Of a stretch of DNA of 53,605 nucleotides, positions 19,106 through 28,255 are shown one piece after another. How positions within the stretch are numbered: position 1 is the first letter of the stretch; every line of letters starts with the position of its first letter. The notes beneath the pieces are model-generated. The model saw only the letters and a list, made by a program, of their open reading frames with translations. It did no database searches and was not told the origin of the DNA. This stretch comes from Acetobacter nitrogenifigens DSM 23921 = NBRC 105050 (lineage in GTDB: Bacteria; Pseudomonadota; Alphaproteobacteria; Acetobacterales; Acetobacteraceae), in the NCBI RefSeq assembly GCF_000429165.1, contig NZ_AUBI01000019.1:1-53605 (forward strand), in the 5' to 3' direction. A program made the position numbers and the translations under genes.

Positions 19106-19969
19106 CTATTCCTCATCCGCAATGGAGTTTTCCAGACGACCGAGTCCGGTAGCCTCAACTTCCACAACATCTCCGGGTTTCAACCACACAGGCGGTTCCA
19201 GACGCGCGCCGGCGCCTGTCGGCGTCCCGGTGACGATAACGTCTCCAGGAACAAGTGTCGTAAACGTAGAAATATAGGAAATTATCTTACGGAATGAAAA
19301 AATCATCCGACCTGTTCTGTCATGCTGTCGGGTTTCCCCGTTCACGCGCGTTATCAGTTTCGCATCGCGAATCTGCTCTTCAGAAACAAAGGGAACGAGC
19401 CACGGCCCAATAGAGCCCGTGCCGTCAAAGTTCTTTCCTTGCGTGACGTTGAACTTGGCGTGCCTTACCCAATCGCGAATAGTGCCTTCGTTGCAAAGGC
19501 TCAATGCGGCAATATGCTCAAGCGCCTTATCTTCCGGGATTCGACGTCCTGCCTTGCCGATGACCACGACAATCTCGCCCTCGTAATCAAGCTGAGGCGA
19601 TTCGGGTGGACGTCGCAGAGCCTGCTTGTGACCAACAAAGCTACGCGGGAATCTAATAAACAGGGACGGATTTTTTGGGGCTGTTTGTCCGTCTTTGTAT
19701 TCTTCGTTACGATCCGGAAAATTCACTCCCACGCAAATAATTTTCTCTGGATTTGTTACCGGAATCAAAAATTCAATTTCCGATTCCTGAAAATCAATTC
19801 GATCTGGGGCAGTTTCGACGATCTCCGTCAGTGTGCCTGCTTCTATCACCTCCTTGAGAGTCGACCAACGCTCCCCGAACACAGCGGAGAGATCCGTGAT
19901 TCCCTCGGGACGCCACAGCCCGTATCGAGTTTCACCACCAGTCGAGAATGTTATCAATCTAGCAGTCAC
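19106..19969 (-). CDS. hpaG: FAH-family isomerase/decarboxylase of the hpa pathway (HpaG-like)
   Basis: A 287-residue fumarylacetoacetate hydrolase-fold protein with the core motifs ICVGVNFPDRNEEY, YEGEIVVVIGKAGR (metal Glu residues), QGKNFDGTGSIGPWLV and GDVIVTGTPTGAGARLEPP. Position in the cluster suggests the decarboxylation of 5-oxopent-3-ene-1,2,5-tricarboxylate and its isomerisation. E. coli HpaG is a fused two-domain protein of 429 residues; this one has a single domain. A GTG start at 19969 with AAGGGGGG just upstream is preferred; an ATG at 20008 would overlap the previous gene by 22 bp. Confidence 0.75.
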   Translation of the reverse strand: MTARLITFSTGGETRYGLWRPEGITDLSAVFGERWSTLKEVIEAGTLTEIVETAPDRIDFQESEIEFLIPVTNPEKIICVGVNFPDRNEEYKDGQTAPKNPSLFIRFPRSFVGHKQALRRPPESPQLDYEGEIVVVIGKAGRRIPEDKALEHIAALSLCNEGTIRDWVRHAKFNVTQGKNFDGTGSIGPWLVPFVSEEQIRDAKLITRVNGETRQHDRTGRMIFSFRKIISYISTFTTLVPGDVIVTGTPTGAGARLEPPVWLKPGDVVEVEATGLGRLENSIADEE

Positions 19970-19986
19970 TTTGCCCCCCTTCTTCC

Positions 19987-21441
19987 TTAACCGACAGACC
20001 CAACGCAAATATATTTCAATTCTGTATAATCTTCGATTCCATGACGCGAACCTTCACGTCCGATACCGGACATTCCACGCCCGCCAAAGGGCGCTTCTGC
20101 CGTAGACACGGCGCCCGTATTTACGCCAACGATTCCACACTCAAGCGCTTCGCTTACGCGAAAAACACGGGACGCATCGTTGGTGCAGAAATAGGCCGCC
20201 AGACCAAACTCCGTATCGTTGGCGACCGAAATCGCCTCGTCCTCTGTATCGAACCGGATAATCGGCGCCACTGGCCCAAAAGTTTCCTCATGCGTAATAC
20301 GCATCTGTGCCGTGACACCTTTAAGAACCGTCGGTTCAAAAAAAAGTCTGCCTTGTTTGTGTCTCTTCCCACCAACAAGAATCTCGGCTCCGTTGTTACA
20401 AGCGTCAGCGATATGCCCCTCCACTTTCAACAAGGCCCTTTCGTCTATAAGCGGCCCAAGCAACACATTCGGGTCCAGACCATTTCCGACGGAAAGCTCC
20501 TGAACTCTTTCGCTGAAAGCTTCAGAAAATTTGTCATAAATATTTTTTTGAACGTATATTCTATTAGCACAAACACATGTTTGTCCATTATTGCGAAATT
20601 TTGCCAATATGGCAGCCTCAACCGCTACATTTAGGTCCGCATCGTCAAAAACAATAAAGGGAGCGTTTCCCCCAAGCTCCAGACTCAGCTTTTTTATTGT
20701 CGGCGCGCATTGTCCATAAAGAAGGGCACCGATCGCAGTAGAGCCCGTAAAGGTCAGTTTTCGAATTTTCTGACTGGACGTCATGACCCCGCCAATTTCG
20801 ACCGCATTGCCCGTGACGACGCTGAACAGCGCCGTCGGGAGTCCAGCGCGCTCCGCAAGAACAGCAAGCGCGATCGCTGAAAACGGGGTCTGCTCTGCAG
20901 GCTTCAGCACGACAGCGCATCCCGCCGCCAGAGCGGGCGCCACTTTACGCGTGATCATCGCGCAGGGAAAATTCCATGGCGTAATAGCAGCCACAACACC
21001 GACAGGCTGCCTGATGACCAGAAGACGCTTGTCCTCCTGATGCCCAGGGATTATTTCCCCGTAAAGTCTGCGAGCTTCTTCTGCGAACCAGAGAACATAG
21101 CTGGCGCCATATTGAATCTCTCCGGCTGCTTCAGCCAAAGGCTTTCCCTGCTCCAGAGTCATAATCAGCGCAAGGTCGTCTTTGTTTTCAAGGATCAGTT
21201 GATACCAATGCCGCAATATCTCGGCGCGCCGACCCGCCGTGACGCGGGCCCATGCCCGTTGGGCGACCACCGCGGCATCTATCGCCTCGTTTACCTGAAT
21301 GTCACTGACCTCAGGAACCCGCCCTACCGCATCCCCAGTAGCGGGATTGAAAATTGTGCGGCCGGATTTCGGCCGCGATTCAATCCAATGTCCGGCAACC
21401 AGGGCCGCTTCACGCAGCAGAGAAGGATCCCGCAATTCCAT
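19987..21441 (-). CDS. gabD: Succinate-semialdehyde dehydrogenase (GabD-like)
   Basis: A 484-residue NAD(P)-dependent aldehyde dehydrogenase with the length and motifs of GabD: TPWNFPCAMITRKVAPALAAG, the catalytic Glu in LELGGNAPFIVFDDAD, the catalytic Cys in RNNGQTCVCANRIYV, and the C-terminal FGGRGMSGIGREGSRHGIEDY. It sits inside the hpa run between hpaD and hpaG, so the likely substrate is the succinic semialdehyde released by HpaI, giving succinate. This step is not part of the classic E. coli hpa cluster. Confidence 0.85.
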   Translation of the reverse strand: MELRDPSLLREAALVAGHWIESRPKSGRTIFNPATGDAVGRVPEVSDIQVNEAIDAAVVAQRAWARVTAGRRAEILRHWYQLILENKDDLALIMTLEQGKPLAEAAGEIQYGASYVLWFAEEARRLYGEIIPGHQEDKRLLVIRQPVGVVAAITPWNFPCAMITRKVAPALAAGCAVVLKPAEQTPFSAIALAVLAERAGLPTALFSVVTGNAVEIGGVMTSSQKIRKLTFTGSTAIGALLYGQCAPTIKKLSLELGGNAPFIVFDDADLNVAVEAAILAKFRNNGQTCVCANRIYVQKNIYDKFSEAFSERVQELSVGNGLDPNVLLGPLIDERALLKVEGHIADACNNGAEILVGGKRHKQGRLFFEPTVLKGVTAQMRITHEETFGPVAPIIRFDTEDEAISVANDTEFGLAAYFCTNDASRVFRVSEALECGIVGVNTGAVSTAEAPFGGRGMSGIGREGSRHGIEDYTELKYICVGSVG

Positions 21442-21455
21442 TACCGTTGTCCTAA

Positions 21456-22436
21456 TTATGGGGCGATAATCGGGCTCGCCGTCACAACCGGCTCTTCGAC
21501 GCCAACGCCTGAAAACAAGCTACCGTGCTCGAACCACGACCGGGGAGCCGGAGCCCCCCAAAGGGTCTGCCGCTGAGGGTCTTTCAGATTCCAGCGAATC
21601 GGTTCGTTATCCGGATCCACCGTCTGATAGTCTGAACAATAAATTTCAATTCGGTGACCGTCCGGATCAAGAACATATAGAAAGAAGGCGTTAGATATGC
21701 CGTGCCGGCCAGGGCCACGTTCGATATTCGCGACATAACCAGTCGTAGCCATAAGATCGAGCAGATCAATGATATTGAGGGGAGTTGGAACCCAGAATGC
21801 CGTGTGATGCAGTCGCGGTCCCCTGCCACAGGTAAAGGCCATGTCATGAACGCCGCCTTTCCGGTGCATCCATGCCGCCCACAACCGACCAGACTCTTCG
21901 TCTTCCGTGTATTCCGTGGTTCTGAAACCCATTTTGTTGTAAAATGAAACAGATTTGTCGACGTCGCTCGAGAAGCAGTTGAAATGATCTATGCGCAGCG
22001 GCTTCACGCCGTGATAGAGGGCGTATTTTTGATGGATAGGCGCCAACCGATCCATCTTGAAATAGAACTCAAGCGGAATTCCGGCGTTGTCATGCGTACG
22101 AAACGTGCGACCTTGATAAGGCCTGTCAACCCACTCCACCAAGTGCTCCAGCGCGCGAAAATATTCAGCCGCCTTATCCAGATCCAATTCAGAAAAAACC
22201 TTGAATGACAGGGATCTGACTTCGGCGACGTCGCTTTTTGTGAGCACCATACAATGGTGTCCCCGTTCCTCCATAGCCCGGAGGTAGATATGTTCACTGT
22301 CTTCGTCCGTGATCTGTAACCCCAGAGTGTCCGCGTAGAACGCCCGACTGCGAGCCAGATCGGTCACAGAAAAATTGACGTGACTAAGACGAACGATATT
22401 AAAATCAGGATATAAATTGAACGGTTCTAGAGCCAT
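21456..22436 (-). CDS. hpaD: 3,4-dihydroxyphenylacetate 2,3-dioxygenase, VOC (type I) class
   Basis: A 326-residue extradiol dioxygenase that opens the homoprotocatechuate ring. It has two vicinal-oxygen-chelate halves; metal ligands are seen as His151 (RIDHFNCFSSD), His210/211 (RLHHTAFWVP) and Glu264 (HRIEIYCSDY), with the acid-base His197 (GVHDMAF). These match the Fe- and Mn-dependent HPCD enzymes of Brevibacterium and Arthrobacter. The E. coli HpaD is an unrelated LigB-type protein, so this pathway uses the other dioxygenase family. A good AGGAAGCAGG ribosome site precedes the ATG. It follows hpaE by 71 bp. Confidence 0.92.
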   Translation of the reverse strand: MALEPFNLYPDFNIVRLSHVNFSVTDLARSRAFYADTLGLQITDEDSEHIYLRAMEERGHHCMVLTKSDVAEVRSLSFKVFSELDLDKAAEYFRALEHLVEWVDRPYQGRTFRTHDNAGIPLEFYFKMDRLAPIHQKYALYHGVKPLRIDHFNCFSSDVDKSVSFYNKMGFRTTEYTEDEESGRLWAAWMHRKGGVHDMAFTCGRGPRLHHTAFWVPTPLNIIDLLDLMATTGYVANIERGPGRHGISNAFFLYVLDPDGHRIEIYCSDYQTVDPDNEPIRWNLKDPQRQTLWGAPAPRSWFEHGSLFSGVGVEEPVVTASPIIAP

Positions 22437-22507
22437 GGTCCTGCTTCCTGATAAGTCGGCTCTCGGCCGCCGACATGTTGTTTTTCTTACTTAACTCGAA
22501 GGAAACG

Positions 22508-24022
22508 TTATCCGAGGCGTGGAATGACGTGTTCCGTTGTAGCGAAGGAGACATTTTTGGTCTCCATGTAGAAATCGAACGACCAGTCTCCACCGTCACG
22601 ACCGATACCGGATGCTTTGACGCCACCAAATGGAGTATCGAGATGCCTCACATTTTCAGAATTCACCCAGATCATGCCAGCATCCAACTTTTCTGACACG
22701 CGAAACGATCTTGTGACATCCGAAGTCCAAAGGTAAGCGGCCAGGCCGTACTGGGTGTCATTCGCAAGACGAACTGCCTCATCCTCCGACGCGAAGGGAA
22801 TCGCTGTCAGCACAGGGCCAAAAATCTCTTCTTGCGCAATGCGCATGTTGTTCGTCGCATTTGTAAAAAGTGTAGGCGCGACGTAACATCCGCCGCCAGG
22901 GCCAGAGAATTTTTCGCCCCCTGCGGCGACGGTCGCGCCTTCCGTTTTCCCGATTTCTATATATTCAAGAACCTTTTTCTCGTGAACGGGATGAATAAGA
23001 GGTCCTACAACGGTCGTTGGATCGAGCGGATGCCCTACTTTTATATTCTTCGCACGCTCAGCCAGAGTGGCCGTGAACCTTTCATAAATGCTCGCTTCCA
23101 CAAGGAGGCGCGATGACGACGTGCACCGTTCCCCGTTGAGGGAGTAAATCATGAACAACGCTGCATCTGCCGCTCTCTCAAGGTCCGCGTCTGCGAAGAC
23201 TACGATCGGATTCTTTCCTCCTAGTTCAAAGTGAAAACGCTTCAAAGTATCTGCGGCCTGCTTCATGATCAGCGACCCGGTGCCGCTTTCTCCTACAAAA
23301 GCTATCGCCTTGATATCCGGATGCCGCGTCAGTTCAGCTCCAGCATCTTCACCAAATCCGTTTACAAGATTCCACACACCCGGTGGCAACCCGGCGTCTT
23401 CAGCAATTCGAAGTAAAAGTGATGCAGTGATCGGTGAAAATTCAGCAGGCTTGTGAACGACGGTACATCCGGCGGCCAAAGCAGGCGCGATCTTCCATGT
23501 CGAAAGCATAAAGGGAGTATTCCATGGCGTGATGACACCCACCGGTCCGACCGGAGTTCGCGTCGTCACATTCGCCTGTCCAGAGGCGGGCAGTGACAGT
23601 CCGTTTCGGGCGGCGGGCGCCTTGTCCGCGAAATACCGGAAATTTTCTGCGCCACGCAAAGCCGCCTTTGACATAAACCGCAGAGACTGACCGGTATCCA
23701 AGCACTCCAGAAACGCAATTTCTTCCGCACGAGCTTCAATGGCATTAGCTATCGCGTGCAGGATTTCTCGACGTTTCGGCCCGCTTAACGCGGTCCACCC
23801 GGGCTGTGCGGCTTTTGCAGCCTTTGCCGCCAGATCGATATCTCGTTCATCGCCCCTTGCAACGGAGGCAAGCGGCTTGAGATCGATTGGAGAGATGGTT
23901 TCAAAAAACTCGCCACCAAAAGCTGGGCGCTCCTTCCCACCTATACGGTTGAGAACGCCCGTTTCCCGAATATGCGCGATATATTGCTCCGCTTTGTTTA
24001 TGTTTTCCTGCAACGTCGCCAT
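22508..24022 (-). CDS. hpaE: 5-carboxymethyl-2-hydroxymuconate semialdehyde dehydrogenase
   Basis: A 504-residue NAD-dependent aldehyde dehydrogenase that oxidises the ring-cleavage product made by HpaD. Motifs: TPWNTPFMLSTWKIAPALAAG, the Glu in FELGGKNPIVVFADADLE, the catalytic Cys in LNGERCTSSSRLLVE, and a C-terminal TPFGGVKASGIGRDGGDWSFDFY that is typical of HpaE. The ATG has AGGAGA seven bases upstream. It lies between hpaF and hpaD. Confidence 0.92.
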   Translation of the reverse strand: MATLQENINKAEQYIAHIRETGVLNRIGGKERPAFGGEFFETISPIDLKPLASVARGDERDIDLAAKAAKAAQPGWTALSGPKRREILHAIANAIEARAEEIAFLECLDTGQSLRFMSKAALRGAENFRYFADKAPAARNGLSLPASGQANVTTRTPVGPVGVITPWNTPFMLSTWKIAPALAAGCTVVHKPAEFSPITASLLLRIAEDAGLPPGVWNLVNGFGEDAGAELTRHPDIKAIAFVGESGTGSLIMKQAADTLKRFHFELGGKNPIVVFADADLERAADAALFMIYSLNGERCTSSSRLLVEASIYERFTATLAERAKNIKVGHPLDPTTVVGPLIHPVHEKKVLEYIEIGKTEGATVAAGGEKFSGPGGGCYVAPTLFTNATNNMRIAQEEIFGPVLTAIPFASEDEAVRLANDTQYGLAAYLWTSDVTRSFRVSEKLDAGMIWVNSENVRHLDTPFGGVKASGIGRDGGDWSFDFYMETKNVSFATTEHVIPRLG

Positions 24023-24078
24023 ACCAGATCTCCTGCTTTACTTATTTTCGTTCTTTTGTTTTTCGCCATGCTATCTTC

Positions 24079-24459
24079 TTAACGAAGGCGGCCGTGCATT
24101 GAATTTTTTTTCCAACTTAATCGAGAATCTATTTCTCGAATCTCAAGAGAAAGAGCAAAGTTAGATTTTTCTAGGAGCTGTCCGGTCACCATGGCGGCGG
24201 TGGAAAAAATTGCTTCACCCGCGCGCTTCTTTTCGTCGAGCGTTCTACCTTCTCCGATTCGAAAAGACATATCGATGAACGCGTTTTCTGGAAGCATATC
24301 CGCCACCGCCCAAGCCGACGCCTCGAACGCCCGAACACGAACCGCACCTACTTCAAACAAACCCGTTTCCAGGATCGCATCTCGCAATCGGACGCACAGC
24401 GTCGTCAGGTCCACGCTTTCCCGCAGGTTCGCAGAATACTCGATAGAGAGGTGCGGCAC
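24079..24459 (-). CDS. hpaF: 5-carboxymethyl-2-hydroxymuconate delta-isomerase
   Basis: A 126-residue tautomerase-superfamily enzyme, the same length as E. coli HpaF. It begins MPHLSIEYSANL, giving the catalytic N-terminal proline after removal of the initiator Met. The start codon is GTG with a perfect AGGAGG six bases upstream. It is the first gene of the minus-strand hpaFED-gabD-hpaGHI run and is divergent from hpaR, with a likely operator between them. Confidence 0.9.
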   Translation of the reverse strand: MPHLSIEYSANLRESVDLTTLCVRLRDAILETGLFEVGAVRVRAFEASAWAVADMLPENAFIDMSFRIGEGRTLDEKKRAGEAIFSTAAMVTGQLLEKSNFALSLEIREIDSRLSWKKNSMHGRLR

Positions 24460-24489
24460 GAAGAGCCTCCTGTTTTCGAGACAATTTAA

Positions 24490-24509
24490 TTAACGTGTTA
24501 ACATTATAA
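24490..24509. promoter_or_regulatory. Probable HpaR operator between hpaF and hpaR
   Basis: TTAACGTGTTAA (24490-24501) is an interrupted palindrome that runs into GTTAACATTATAA (24497-24509). It lies 31 bp upstream of hpaF and about 100 bp upstream of the MarR-type gene hpaR, in the only divergent gap, where an HpaR site is expected. A nearly identical GTTAACATGATAA occurs at 28243. Binding is inferred. Confidence 0.5.
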
Positions 24510-24607
24510 CAACCAACCGGCCTATTCGTGTCCTCACATTTACGTTACGCTTCCTCATTTTACAGTTCATGATATTCTTTTCAGAACGTTCCCTGCCGAG
24601 GCTAAGC

Positions 24608-25096
24608 ATGCCCCCCCTGAAGCGCCCGTCGGCCCCGCGCGACACTAAGTCCCCCGCATCCAACCCAGCCTCCGAGCTACCTCACGAAGCGACCAAGGCC
24701 ATGCCGATCGCGCTCCTCAGAGCCCGAGAGGCCCTTATGTCCCGCTTTCGGCCCATGCTGGCTGAGCACGATTTCACGTCCCAACAATGGCGCGTTATCC
24801 GGCTTCTGAACGAGCATTCGACGCTTGACGCCGCCCAACTCGCAGAGAAAGCATTCATCCTCCCCCCCAGCCTGACGCGCATCCTTGCTAATTTGGAAAC
24901 CCGCGATTTGGTGACGCGCGTGCAGTCTTCATCAGACCGTCGGCGCTATCTCTTCACGCTGACGGCGCCCGGCGAGGAGGCATTTCGCAAAATTTCTCCT
25001 GACAGGATAAAGGTTTACAAAGAAATAGAAGCGTATTTTGGCAAGGAGAAAATCAACCTGCTCCTGGGCCTTCTCGACGAACTGGCTCAGTTCTGA
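24608..25096 (+). CDS. hpaR: HpaR, MarR-family repressor of homoprotocatechuate genes
   Basis: A 162-residue MarR-family winged-helix regulator. The HTH region is FTSQQWRVIRLLNEHSTLDAAQLAEKAFILPPSLTRILANLE, followed by the wing with SSSDRRRYLFTLTAPGEE. In E. coli HpaR represses the meta-cleavage operon until 4-hydroxyphenylacetate or homoprotocatechuate binds. The ATG at 24608 has GAGG eight bases upstream; an ATG at 24569 has no ribosome site. It is divergent from hpaF and convergent with hpaC, ending 7 bp from it. Confidence 0.9.
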   Translation: MPPLKRPSAPRDTKSPASNPASELPHEATKAMPIALLRAREALMSRFRPMLAEHDFTSQQWRVIRLLNEHSTLDAAQLAEKAFILPPSLTRILANLETRDLVTRVQSSSDRRRYLFTLTAPGEEAFRKISPDRIKVYKEIEAYFGKEKINLLLGLLDELAQF

Positions 25097-25103
25097 GGTA
25101 TGG

Positions 25104-25643
25104 TCAGTTCGGCGCGACGCCCACCGTCGCGCCGACGAAAGCTCGATCCAGATAAAGAAGCGGATGACCTACCGCCGAACAACGAATGTCCTGAACCTCG
25201 CCGAATATTACGTAGTGCGTGCCAACGACGTGATGCGCCGCGATTTTACAGTCGAAGGACGCGATCGCCCCCGTCAGAGCAAGGTTGCCAGAGGGCAATT
25301 TCTCCCACATGCCTGACGCGTAACGCTCTTCCATATCCGCCACCTTGCCTGCGAAATACCCGGCAAGATCGACGTGTTCGTGACCGAGCACGTTCACACA
25401 GAATACTTTATTCTGGAGAAACAGATCGCACTGCGCGGATCGCCGGTTCATGCAAACAAGCAGCGTCGGCGGATCGTCGCTCACGGAACACATGGCCGTC
25501 GCAGTAAAGCCGCCACGCCCTGCGCTTCCGGCAGATGTAATGACGTTCACCGACGCGCCAACTCTCGCCATCGCCGCGCGGAACTCGAGTTGGGCGGACT
25601 TCACGCTGGACGCCCCGCGTTGCTGTTCATGCGTGGAATTCAT
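25104..25643 (-). CDS. hpaC: 4-hydroxyphenylacetate 3-monooxygenase, flavin reductase component
   Basis: A 179-residue short-chain flavin reductase that supplies reduced FAD to HpaB. Typical segments are FRAAMARVGASVNVITSAG, GFTATAMCSVSDDPPTLLVCMNRRS, FCVNVLGHEH and HHVVGTHYVIFGEV. The ATG at 25643 overlaps the hpaB stop by 4 bp, showing co-translation. The frame is open far upstream but that part lies inside hpaB and is not credible. Confidence 0.9.
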   Translation of the reverse strand: MNSTHEQQRGASSVKSAQLEFRAAMARVGASVNVITSAGSAGRGGFTATAMCSVSDDPPTLLVCMNRRSAQCDLFLQNKVFCVNVLGHEHVDLAGYFAGKVADMEERYASGMWEKLPSGNLALTGAIASFDCKIAAHHVVGTHYVIFGEVQDIRCSAVGHPLLYLDRAFVGATVGVAPN

Positions 25644-27214
25644 TGCGCGCCTCCCCCAGCCCCTACCGGCTGTAACCACGTTTCCCCAGTCCAACCGTTT
25701 TCGTCGTAATCGCTCATGCAGGTGTCCACGAGTTCTTCCATTTGACGCAATACCGATCCGCGCTCGGCTCCTTTCAGTATCTGCAAGCGGACATCTTCGG
25801 GACTTCCCGCGTAGTTCAGCTCGTAGAGGGCATGACGACCGCCGAATTCCGTGCCAGTCGCATCCCACAGGAGCTTCATGACCTTGATACGCTCCTTATG
25901 GCTGATGCCGTTTGAGCCGCGCACATACTGGGCAAGGTATCCGTCGATTTCTGGGTTGGAGAAATCCTTCACGGAAGAGGGAAGATAGATAAGCCCGGAC
26001 GCCACACAACGACGCACCAGGTCGATGACTCGCGGGTATGCGTCCGACATGAAAGCCCGGTAGGTCAGCGCGGCTTCAAGGTTGGGAAGCACTGCTCCGT
26101 TGTGCCACTGCTGCGGCGCTCGCGCCATGGCGTTGGAGAGAGACCAGAACAGGTGACGTAGCCCGATGACCTCCCCCAACGCCGCCTGATTGCCACGAAA
26201 GGCGTCGCCCCCGGTGCAGCGAAGCGCCTTCGCAAGCACGCCCGCAAGAAAGTCCAGCTTGACCGCGAACCGCGTGCATCCCTGAAAGCAATACCCCTGC
26301 ATGAAGCCGGAGCCGATCGGGAAAGACAGGATCTTCTTCGCATCCCGGAGGATCAGGACATCCTCCCATGGCACGAACACGTTATCGAGCACGAGAATAG
26401 CGTCATTTTCGTCAAAACGTGACGACAGCGGGTAGTCGAAGGGCGAGGACACCCTGTTTGCCGTTTCTTCATATGAGGTACGACAGATCATTTTTATGCC
26501 CGGCGCGTTCATCGGAGCGATGAACGTCACCGACATCGAAGGATCTTCTGTGACTGTCGCAGAACTCTGGGCGAGAAGGTTATAATGAGTCAAAGCGGAC
26601 GAGGTCGCGACGACCTTCGCTCCAGAGACATAGATGCCAGCGTCCGTCTCCTTCGTTATATGGACGAAGACATCCTTGACCTCTTCAGCCGGCTTATGCC
26701 GATCGATGGGCGGGTTTACAATCGCGTGATTAAGGAAGAGAACTTGCTCTTGTGTTTTCGCATACCACGCGCGGGCGTTATCTGCGAAAGGACCATACCA
26801 CTCCGCGTTGACCCCCAGAGTATTGGTCAAAGCCGCCTTGTAGTCCGCAGTCCGGCCCATCCAGCCGTAGGTCATTCTGGCCCAGCCAGCTATCGCCTGC
26901 TGTTGACCGACAAGATCATCGACTGATTTGGGGGACACAAAGCTTTTATGCGTAAACCCTCCATTGCCCGTATCGGTGAGGGTGGTCAGCGTTTTACTTT
27001 GCTGCTCATCATGGAGCGCGTCGTATAGGCGCGCTATCGAGCGTGCAGAATTGCGCATCGCCGGATGCGTAGTGACGTCATCTATGCGCTTTCCGTCTAT
27101 ATAGACATTGCGCCCATCACGGAGCGATTCTAGATATTCCGCGCCAGTAAAAGGGCGTTTCGTCCGGTTCAGCTCGTTGCCTTTCGAGAGTCGCATCTCG
27201 GCTGCATCGCTCAT
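25640..27214 (-). CDS. hpaB: 4-hydroxyphenylacetate 3-monooxygenase, oxygenase component
   Basis: A 524-residue FADH2-dependent hydroxylase that converts 4-hydroxyphenylacetate to homoprotocatechuate (E. coli HpaB is 520). Recognisable segments: FTGAEYLESLRDGRNVYIDGKRI at the N terminus, RMTYGWMGRTADYKA, a FIAPMNAPGIKMICR stretch, SSRFDENDAILVLDNVFVPWEDV, and GTEFGGRHALYELNYAG near the C terminus. The ATG at 27214 has AAGGA upstream; the longer frame to 27349 is rejected. It is divergent from the regulator hpaA across only 62 bp. Confidence 0.93.
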   Translation of the reverse strand: MSDAAEMRLSKGNELNRTKRPFTGAEYLESLRDGRNVYIDGKRIDDVTTHPAMRNSARSIARLYDALHDEQQSKTLTTLTDTGNGGFTHKSFVSPKSVDDLVGQQQAIAGWARMTYGWMGRTADYKAALTNTLGVNAEWYGPFADNARAWYAKTQEQVLFLNHAIVNPPIDRHKPAEEVKDVFVHITKETDAGIYVSGAKVVATSSALTHYNLLAQSSATVTEDPSMSVTFIAPMNAPGIKMICRTSYEETANRVSSPFDYPLSSRFDENDAILVLDNVFVPWEDVLILRDAKKILSFPIGSGFMQGYCFQGCTRFAVKLDFLAGVLAKALRCTGGDAFRGNQAALGEVIGLRHLFWSLSNAMARAPQQWHNGAVLPNLEAALTYRAFMSDAYPRVIDLVRRCVASGLIYLPSSVKDFSNPEIDGYLAQYVRGSNGISHKERIKVMKLLWDATGTEFGGRHALYELNYAGSPEDVRLQILKGAERGSVLRQMEELVDTCMSDYDENGWTGETWLQPVGAGGGAQ

Positions 27215-27276
27215 TTTCGAACATCCTTTGTCATTATTATTGCTTTTTATGGTATGCTTTCCCCCATCGTTCGGGA

Positions 27277-28218
27277 ATGCAGAAAAAAAAGAAAAACTTG
27301 GATTTTTTTGAAATGCGCCAGAAGCCTGATATTCCAAATTTCCTGACATACGGCGTCGATCAAAAAACTGACGACATAGGTTTTGTGCATGTTGAAAAGG
27401 TTATGGATCGTAAATTGATCCATAACGGCCATGTCCCGGCGCACAGACATGAACAGATCTGCCAATTATGTCTATGGACCTCAGGCTCTGGCGCTTACGC
27501 CATTGAGGATCGTCTTATCGAGTTTCAAGCGCCCATGTTTCTTTTTATTCCCGCGCGGGTGGTTCACGGCTTCGATGTATCGTCAGACTCCGACGCCATC
27601 GTTTTTTCTCTCGCCAACAGCTATACTGATTCTGATCCTCTATTTAAGAGTGCGGCAACCAGAACCCCGCTGATTTTGGGTGCCCTTGGATACGCTCCCC
27701 CGACACCGCTCATGACCACGCTAATGCAGGTCGGGTACGAGCGTTACAAGAGCGCTCCCCAAACCTCTCAAAGCGTAATTCGAGGTATTGCGATCGCAGT
27801 TTTTGGCGAAGTCGTATCGTTAACTAACGCGCCGCGGACCCATGATGAGAGCAGCGCCGCCGCCAGAATCAGATGCTTAATCGAAGAGCGATTCCGTGAA
27901 CCGTGGACGGTCAATGACTATGCCCATGAACTCGCTCTCACGCCTTATCAGATCAACAGTGCGGCGCAGACCGCTTTTGGTCAAAGTCTCAAACGATTGA
28001 TCATTGATCGCAGGCTGCTTGAGAGCAAGCGGCTTCTTGCGTTTACGATTCGTCCCGTAGAGGCGATAGCAGCAGAAGTCGGAATTCCGGACGCTGCTTA
28101 TTTTTCACGCTTCTTTCATACCTCATGCGGGTTTTCCCCACGAGAGTGGAGGCGCCGATGGGCGGAAAACGCCAAAAACCGTCCACCGGCGGCCGCGTCA
28201 GAGAACACGCTTACGTGA
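27277..28218 (+). CDS. hpaA: HpaA, AraC-family activator of hpaBC
   Basis: A 313-residue AraC/XylS regulator with an N-terminal cupin-like sensor (HVPAHRHEQICQL, FQAPMFLFIPARVVHGF) and a C-terminal double HTH (RFREPWTVNDYAHELALTPYQINSA ... LIDRRLLESKRLLAF ... GIPDAAYFSRFFHTSCGFSPREWR). It is divergent from hpaB, as in E. coli, where HpaA activates hpaBC with 4-hydroxyphenylacetate. The ATG at 27277 has a weak site, and an internal ATG at 27313 could be the true start (301 residues). The first dozen residues are very lysine rich. Confidence 0.88.
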   Translation: MQKKKKNLDFFEMRQKPDIPNFLTYGVDQKTDDIGFVHVEKVMDRKLIHNGHVPAHRHEQICQLCLWTSGSGAYAIEDRLIEFQAPMFLFIPARVVHGFDVSSDSDAIVFSLANSYTDSDPLFKSAATRTPLILGALGYAPPTPLMTTLMQVGYERYKSAPQTSQSVIRGIAIAVFGEVVSLTNAPRTHDESSAAARIRCLIEERFREPWTVNDYAHELALTPYQINSAAQTAFGQSLKRLIIDRRLLESKRLLAFTIRPVEAIAAEVGIPDAAYFSRFFHTSCGFSPREWRRRWAENAKNRPPAAASENTLT

Positions 28219-28242
28219 GGTTGCTTAACGTTCATTTTTTTA

Positions 28243-28255
28243 GTTAACATGATAA
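28243..28255. promoter_or_regulatory. Second copy of the putative HpaR-site motif
   Basis: GTTAACATGATAA matches 12 of 13 bases of GTTAACATTATAA at 24497-24509. It lies 25 bp after hpaA and 140 bp before the membrane protein gene, so that gene and the porin after it may share control with the hpa genes. This rests on sequence likeness only. Confidence 0.4.
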
